A stretch of DNA of 64,000 nucleotides from Faecalibacterium taiwanense (GTDB taxonomy: Bacteria; Bacillota; Clostridia; Oscillospirales; Ruminococcaceae), in assembly GCF_036632915.2 (NCBI RefSeq), contig NZ_CP155552.1, positions 2,418,001 to 2,482,000 of the forward strand, in the 5' to 3' direction. Positions 60,848 to 64,000 of the stretch are shown piece by piece. Position 1 is the first letter of the stretch, and the number at the start of each line of letters is the position of its first letter. Both the position numbers and the translations under genes were made by a program. The notes beneath the pieces are model-generated. The model made no database searches. It worked only from the letters and a program-made list of their open reading frames with translations, and was not told the origin of the DNA.

Positions 60848-62153
60848 GGAAATCAAGGCGGGGCTGGAAACCACCGAGAAAGGCGGTGTCCGTCAGAGCA
60901 TACGGAACTGCCTGACCGTATTCCAACGTGACCCTCTGCTTTCAGGGGCTATCGCATACAACATCCTGACTGACCGCAAGGACATCATAAAGCCCATCGG
61001 TTTTCACAGAGAAAGCACCGCCCTGAACGATACGGACATGAAGTATCTGCTTCTTTATCTGGAAGAAACCTACGGGCTTACCAATGAGAAAAAGATTGAT
61101 AACGCCATCGGGATTGTGGCGAATGAAAACAAGTACCATCCCATCCGGGACTATCTCAATACCCTTGTGTGGGACGGGACAGAGCGAATCCGCTTCTGCC
61201 TGCGGCACTTTCTGGGGGCTGACGCAGACGATTACACCTATGAAGCGTTGAAGCTGTTCCTGCTGGGTGCAATCTCACGAGCCTTTCAGCCGGGGTGCAA
61301 GTTTGAAATCATGCTCTGTCTGGTAGGCGGTCAGGGGGCTGGAAAGTCCACCTTCTTCCGGCTGCTGGCAGTCCGGGACGAGTGGTTCTCCGATGATTTG
61401 CGGAAGCTGGACGATGACAATGTGTACCGCAAGCTGCAAGGTCACTGGATTATTGAAATGTCGGAAATGATGGCAACCGCCAACGCCAAGAGCATTGAGG
61501 AAATCAAGTCATTTTTAAGCCGGCAGAAAGAGGTCTACAAGATACCTTATGAAACCCACCCGGCAGACCGCCCCCGTCAGTGCGTGTTTGGCGGCACTTC
61601 CAATGCCCTTGACTTCCTGCCCCTTGACCGTTCCGGCAACCGCCGCTTTATCCCGGTCATGGTGTACCCGGAGCAGGCGGAAGTTCACATTTTGGAGGAT
61701 GAAGCCGCTTCCAGAGCCTATATCGGGCAGATGTGGGCGGAAGCGATGGAGATTTATAAAAGCGGCAGGTTCAAGCTGGCTTTCAGCCCCGCCATGCAGC
61801 GGTATCTCAAAGAACACCAGCGGGATTTTATGCCGGAGGACACCAAAGCCGGGATGATACAGGCGTATCTTGATAAATACACCGGGAGCATGGTCTGCTC
61901 CAAGCAGCTCTATAAGGAAGCCTTGAACCATGCTTTTGACGAGCCGAAGCAATGGGAAATCCGGGAAATCAACGAGATTATGAACCAGTGCATTTCCAGC
62001 TGGCGGTACTTCCCAAACCCAAGAATGTTTTCCGAATATGGCAGACAAAAGGGCTGGGAGCGTGAAAACCCGGCAACGGACTCCGGCAACCCGTCTGAAA
62101 AAACGATGGACGGTTTTGTGGAGGTCACAGAACAGATGGAGCTTCCATTCTGA
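60759..62153 (+). CDS. VapE-type P-loop replication helicase
   Basis: A 464-residue protein from a TTG at 60759 (GAAAGGATGTG upstream). The virulence-associated E domain has Walker A VGGQGAGKSTFFR near residue 193, Walker B-like HWIIEMSEM near 231, and the arginine-finger region LPLDRSGNRRFIPV near 293. Such proteins are superfamily 3-like helicases used by phages and integrative elements. It acts with the CHC2 protein and the winged-helix protein at 52227. Confidence 0.9.
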   Translation: MNSEWQNLQPQTQQELKNTMNAMQPPQSVEEIKAGLETTEKGGVRQSIRNCLTVFQRDPLLSGAIAYNILTDRKDIIKPIGFHRESTALNDTDMKYLLLYLEETYGLTNEKKIDNAIGIVANENKYHPIRDYLNTLVWDGTERIRFCLRHFLGADADDYTYEALKLFLLGAISRAFQPGCKFEIMLCLVGGQGAGKSTFFRLLAVRDEWFSDDLRKLDDDNVYRKLQGHWIIEMSEMMATANAKSIEEIKSFLSRQKEVYKIPYETHPADRPRQCVFGGTSNALDFLPLDRSGNRRFIPVMVYPEQAEVHILEDEAASRAYIGQMWAEAMEIYKSGRFKLAFSPAMQRYLKEHQRDFMPEDTKAGMIQAYLDKYTGSMVCSKQLYKEALNHAFDEPKQWEIREINEIMNQCISSWRYFPNPRMFSEYGRQKGWERENPATDSGNPSEKTMDGFVEVTEQMELPF

Positions 62154-62394
62154 AAAGGACAGCCCGTTGCACCCCCTGTTGTTATCCCGTTGCCGAGCCG
62201 GTTGCCGGGAAAAACCCCTTATTTCCGGGCTTTTCTCCCTTATAACAACCAAAACAACAAAAAAATAAAAGAAAAGTATAAATAGTAACCATCGCCAGAT
62301 TGAGATTGTTTGCAAGGTCTTTTGAAGTCCGTTGCCGGACTTCGTTGCCGACACCCTCTGTCTGGCTATTTTCATGTATGGAGGATAACTGCCT

Positions 62395-62592
62395 ATGGCA
62401 AAAAACAAAACAGAGATTCATGTGACCACTGTATTTGACGGGGAGCTTGACGCCACTGATGTGTTCGTCAGCCTGATTTCCCAGAAATACGGAAAGACAA
62501 ATGCAAAAGAATATCTTGCTAAAAAGAAAGATATAGGCTATAATGAAGATGAGGTTCAAAAGAGCCAGATACCGTCTGGATTGTGTGGGTAA
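62395..62592 (+). CDS. Small protein ahead of the recombinase
   Basis: A 65-residue protein (KTEIHVTTVFDGELDATDVF, then SLISQKYGKTNAKEYLAKKK) with ATGGAGGATAA upstream. Its stop touches the recombinase start, so translation is coupled. It occupies the place that TnpW has ahead of TnpX in the 20-kb remnant but has no obvious sequence likeness to it. The function is unknown. Confidence 0.6.
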   Translation: MAKNKTEIHVTTVFDGELDATDVFVSLISQKYGKTNAKEYLAKKKDIGYNEDEVQKSQIPSGLCG

Positions 62593-64000
62593 ATGGCTAT
62601 GATGAACGAAATGGAATACAGAACAATCGGTTCGGCACTTGCCGGGGGTTATCGTGCGGCGGTCTATTGCAGGCTGTCAAAGGACGATGACCTGCAAGGC
62701 GAAAGTGCCAGTATCGCAAACCAGCGTGATATGCTGGAAAAATACTGCGAAAAGCAGGGATGGGAGGTTGTGGCAGTCTATCAGGACGATGGCTTCACAG
62801 GTCTTAACATGGAGCGTCCTGACCTACAGAGAATGTTGAGAGCCATTGAGCGCAGGCAGATCAACCTTGTCATCACGAAAGACCTCAGCCGACTGGGGCG
62901 TAATTATCTGCAAACCGGGCATTTGATTGAGGACTTTTTCCCAAGAAACGGTGTCCGCTATATCGCCATGAATGACGGCATCGACACCCTGCGGGATAAC
63001 AACGACATTGCCCCGTTCAAGAATATCCTGAACGAGATGTACAGCAAGGATATTTCCAAGAAAGTCCATTCCTCTTATCTTCTGAAAGCGCAGAAAGGAC
63101 AGTTTACCGGGTGTCTTGCCCCGTTTGGGTATCGGAAAGACCCGGAGGACAAAAACCATCTGCTCATTGACGAGGAAACCGCCCCGATTGTGCGGCTGAT
63201 TTTCGGATATGCCCTGAACGGTCATGGTCCGAACTATATCCGCAGACGGCTGGAGAAAGAAAAAATCCCCTGCCCTACATGGTGGAACCGGGAACGGGGG
63301 CTTCGCAATACCCGCACCAAATGGGAAAAGAAAGACCCAGAAAACGGGCGGTATATGTGGGACTTCTCCGTTATCAAAGACCTTTTGATGAATCCCGTCT
63401 ACACCGGGGCGATTGCTTCCCAGAAAAAGGACTACCGCTTCAAAATCGGCACGATTGGGGAAAAGAAGCCGGAGGACTGGATTGTGGTGGAGGGACAGCA
63501 TGAACCGCTGATTGACAGCATGAGCTTTGACATTGTGCAGAACAAGCTGAAATCCCGCCAGCGTCCGGGGCAGACCAATGAAATCAGCCTGTTTGCCGGA
63601 CTGTTAAAATGCGGCGAGTGTGGGAAGTCGCTGACGGTACGCTACACAAACGCTAAACATCCCCAGCGGATTTACTCCTGCAAGACCTACAATGCCTTTG
63701 GAAAGAACCACTGCACCCAGCACCGGATTGATTATGACACCCTTTACAGCCATGTGCTGCGGAAAATCCGGGAATGTGCCAGAGCTGCCCTGATGGACGG
63801 GGAAGCGGTTGCCGACCGCCTGACCAATACCTGTGAAGCCGAGCAGCGGGAACAGCGGGAAGCAATGGAACGCTCCCTTACAAGGGACGAGGAACGGATT
63901 GAGGTTCTGGACAAAATGGTCATGCGGCTTTATGAGGATATGATTGCAGGGCGTATCAGTGAGCAGAATTTCAACACCATGCTGGAAAAGACACAGACCG
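62593..64000 (+). CDS. Large serine recombinase (partial, runs off window)
   Basis: The first 469 residues of an integrase/excisionase. Resolvase domain: catalytic Ser in YCRLSKDDDLQGESA near residue 31, DLSRLGRNYLQTG near 98. The recombinase domain (YGYRKDPEDKNHLLIDEET-like region near 178) and zinc ribbon CGECGKSLTVRY near 338 follow, then the coiled coil. It is open to the window edge. ATG 62593 directly follows the previous stop. It is the likely mobility gene of the 52042-64000 element and differs from the other two serine recombinases in the window. Confidence 0.93.
   Translation, partial: MAMMNEMEYRTIGSALAGGYRAAVYCRLSKDDDLQGESASIANQRDMLEKYCEKQGWEVVAVYQDDGFTGLNMERPDLQRMLRAIERRQINLVITKDLSRLGRNYLQTGHLIEDFFPRNGVRYIAMNDGIDTLRDNNDIAPFKNILNEMYSKDISKKVHSSYLLKAQKGQFTGCLAPFGYRKDPEDKNHLLIDEETAPIVRLIFGYALNGHGPNYIRRRLEKEKIPCPTWWNRERGLRNTRTKWEKKDPENGRYMWDFSVIKDLLMNPVYTGAIASQKKDYRFKIGTIGEKKPEDWIVVEGQHEPLIDSMSFDIVQNKLKSRQRPGQTNEISLFAGLLKCGECGKSLTVRYTNAKHPQRIYSCKTYNAFGKNHCTQHRIDYDTLYSHVLRKIRECARAALMDGEAVADRLTNTCEAEQREQREAMERSLTRDEERIEVLDKMVMRLYEDMIAGRISEQNFNTMLEKTQT

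Overview
The window looks like a chromosome segment of a GC-rich gut Firmicute, most likely Faecalibacterium or a close Oscillospiraceae relative. The evidence is GC-rich coding sequence on both strands, consensus SigA-type promoters with strong AGGAGG sites, a Yes-type sugar-uptake locus, and Tn4451/Tn1549-like integrative elements typical of gut Clostridia. The species is inferred and not proven. There are no rRNA genes and no CRISPR arrays. Two tRNA genes (Leu-CAG and initiator Met) are present.

Layout. (1) 1-10.3 kb is a glycan-use locus. A divergent pair of operons holds an ABC sugar transporter (substrate-binding protein plus two permeases, minus strand) and a sensor kinase/AraC-type regulator pair with a heparinase II/III-like enzyme, a discoidin-like protein and a YesL-like membrane protein (plus strand). 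(2) 10.3-22.4 kb is a pile-up of decayed mobile elements: mobC, a relaxase whose middle is replaced by an unrelated gene, a ParB-like gene, two large serine recombinases, a YjdF/DUF2992 gene with a long structured leader, fragments of a metal ATPase and an ABC permease, and a Tn4451-like tnpW/tnpX pair ending at tRNA-Leu. (3) 22.4-42.45 kb is core chromosome: an ArsB/NhaD-type permease with a KdpDE-like two-component system, threonine aldolase, a PTS IIA protein, a CobW GTPase, two chimeric remnants, initiator tRNA, a SigW-like ECF sigma factor with a DUF4349 protein, bioY, argF, dCMP deaminase, a second EF-G, a leucine-rich-repeat surface protein, greA and lysS. Two compact convergent gene/antisense-RNA loci lie here (33.1-33.5 and 35.4-35.7 kb) and look like type I toxin-antitoxin systems. 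(4) 42.5-64 kb is a nested conjugative/mobilizable region that continues past the window. It has repA (amber-interrupted), parA, parB, pcfB, a VirD4 coupling protein and a truncated Maff2 gene, then a lincosamide nucleotidyltransferase unit with tnpV, then a mobilizable element (DUF3847, MobA relaxase, CHC2 primase, VapE helicase, serine recombinase). An lsa-type ABC-F resistance gene with an attenuator-like leader, an IS91-like element and a P-loop kinase interrupt that last element.

How it fits together. The first locus senses, imports and cleaves an acidic or sulfated polysaccharide. The accessory regions are layered elements that brought resistance to lincosamides, streptogramin A and pleuromutilins and are now decaying. 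Six separate one-base deletions, each compatible with loss from a homopolymer or short base run, and one nonsense codon all fall in mobile-element genes, while the recognised core genes read intact. The strongest new-looking observations are the Fst-like toxin/antisense locus next to argF, the TxpA-like locus next to bioY, a 110-bp MITE with a perfect 8-bp target duplication behind the lsa gene, the replaced relaxase core, and tandem AraC-type half-sites in the sugar-locus control region.
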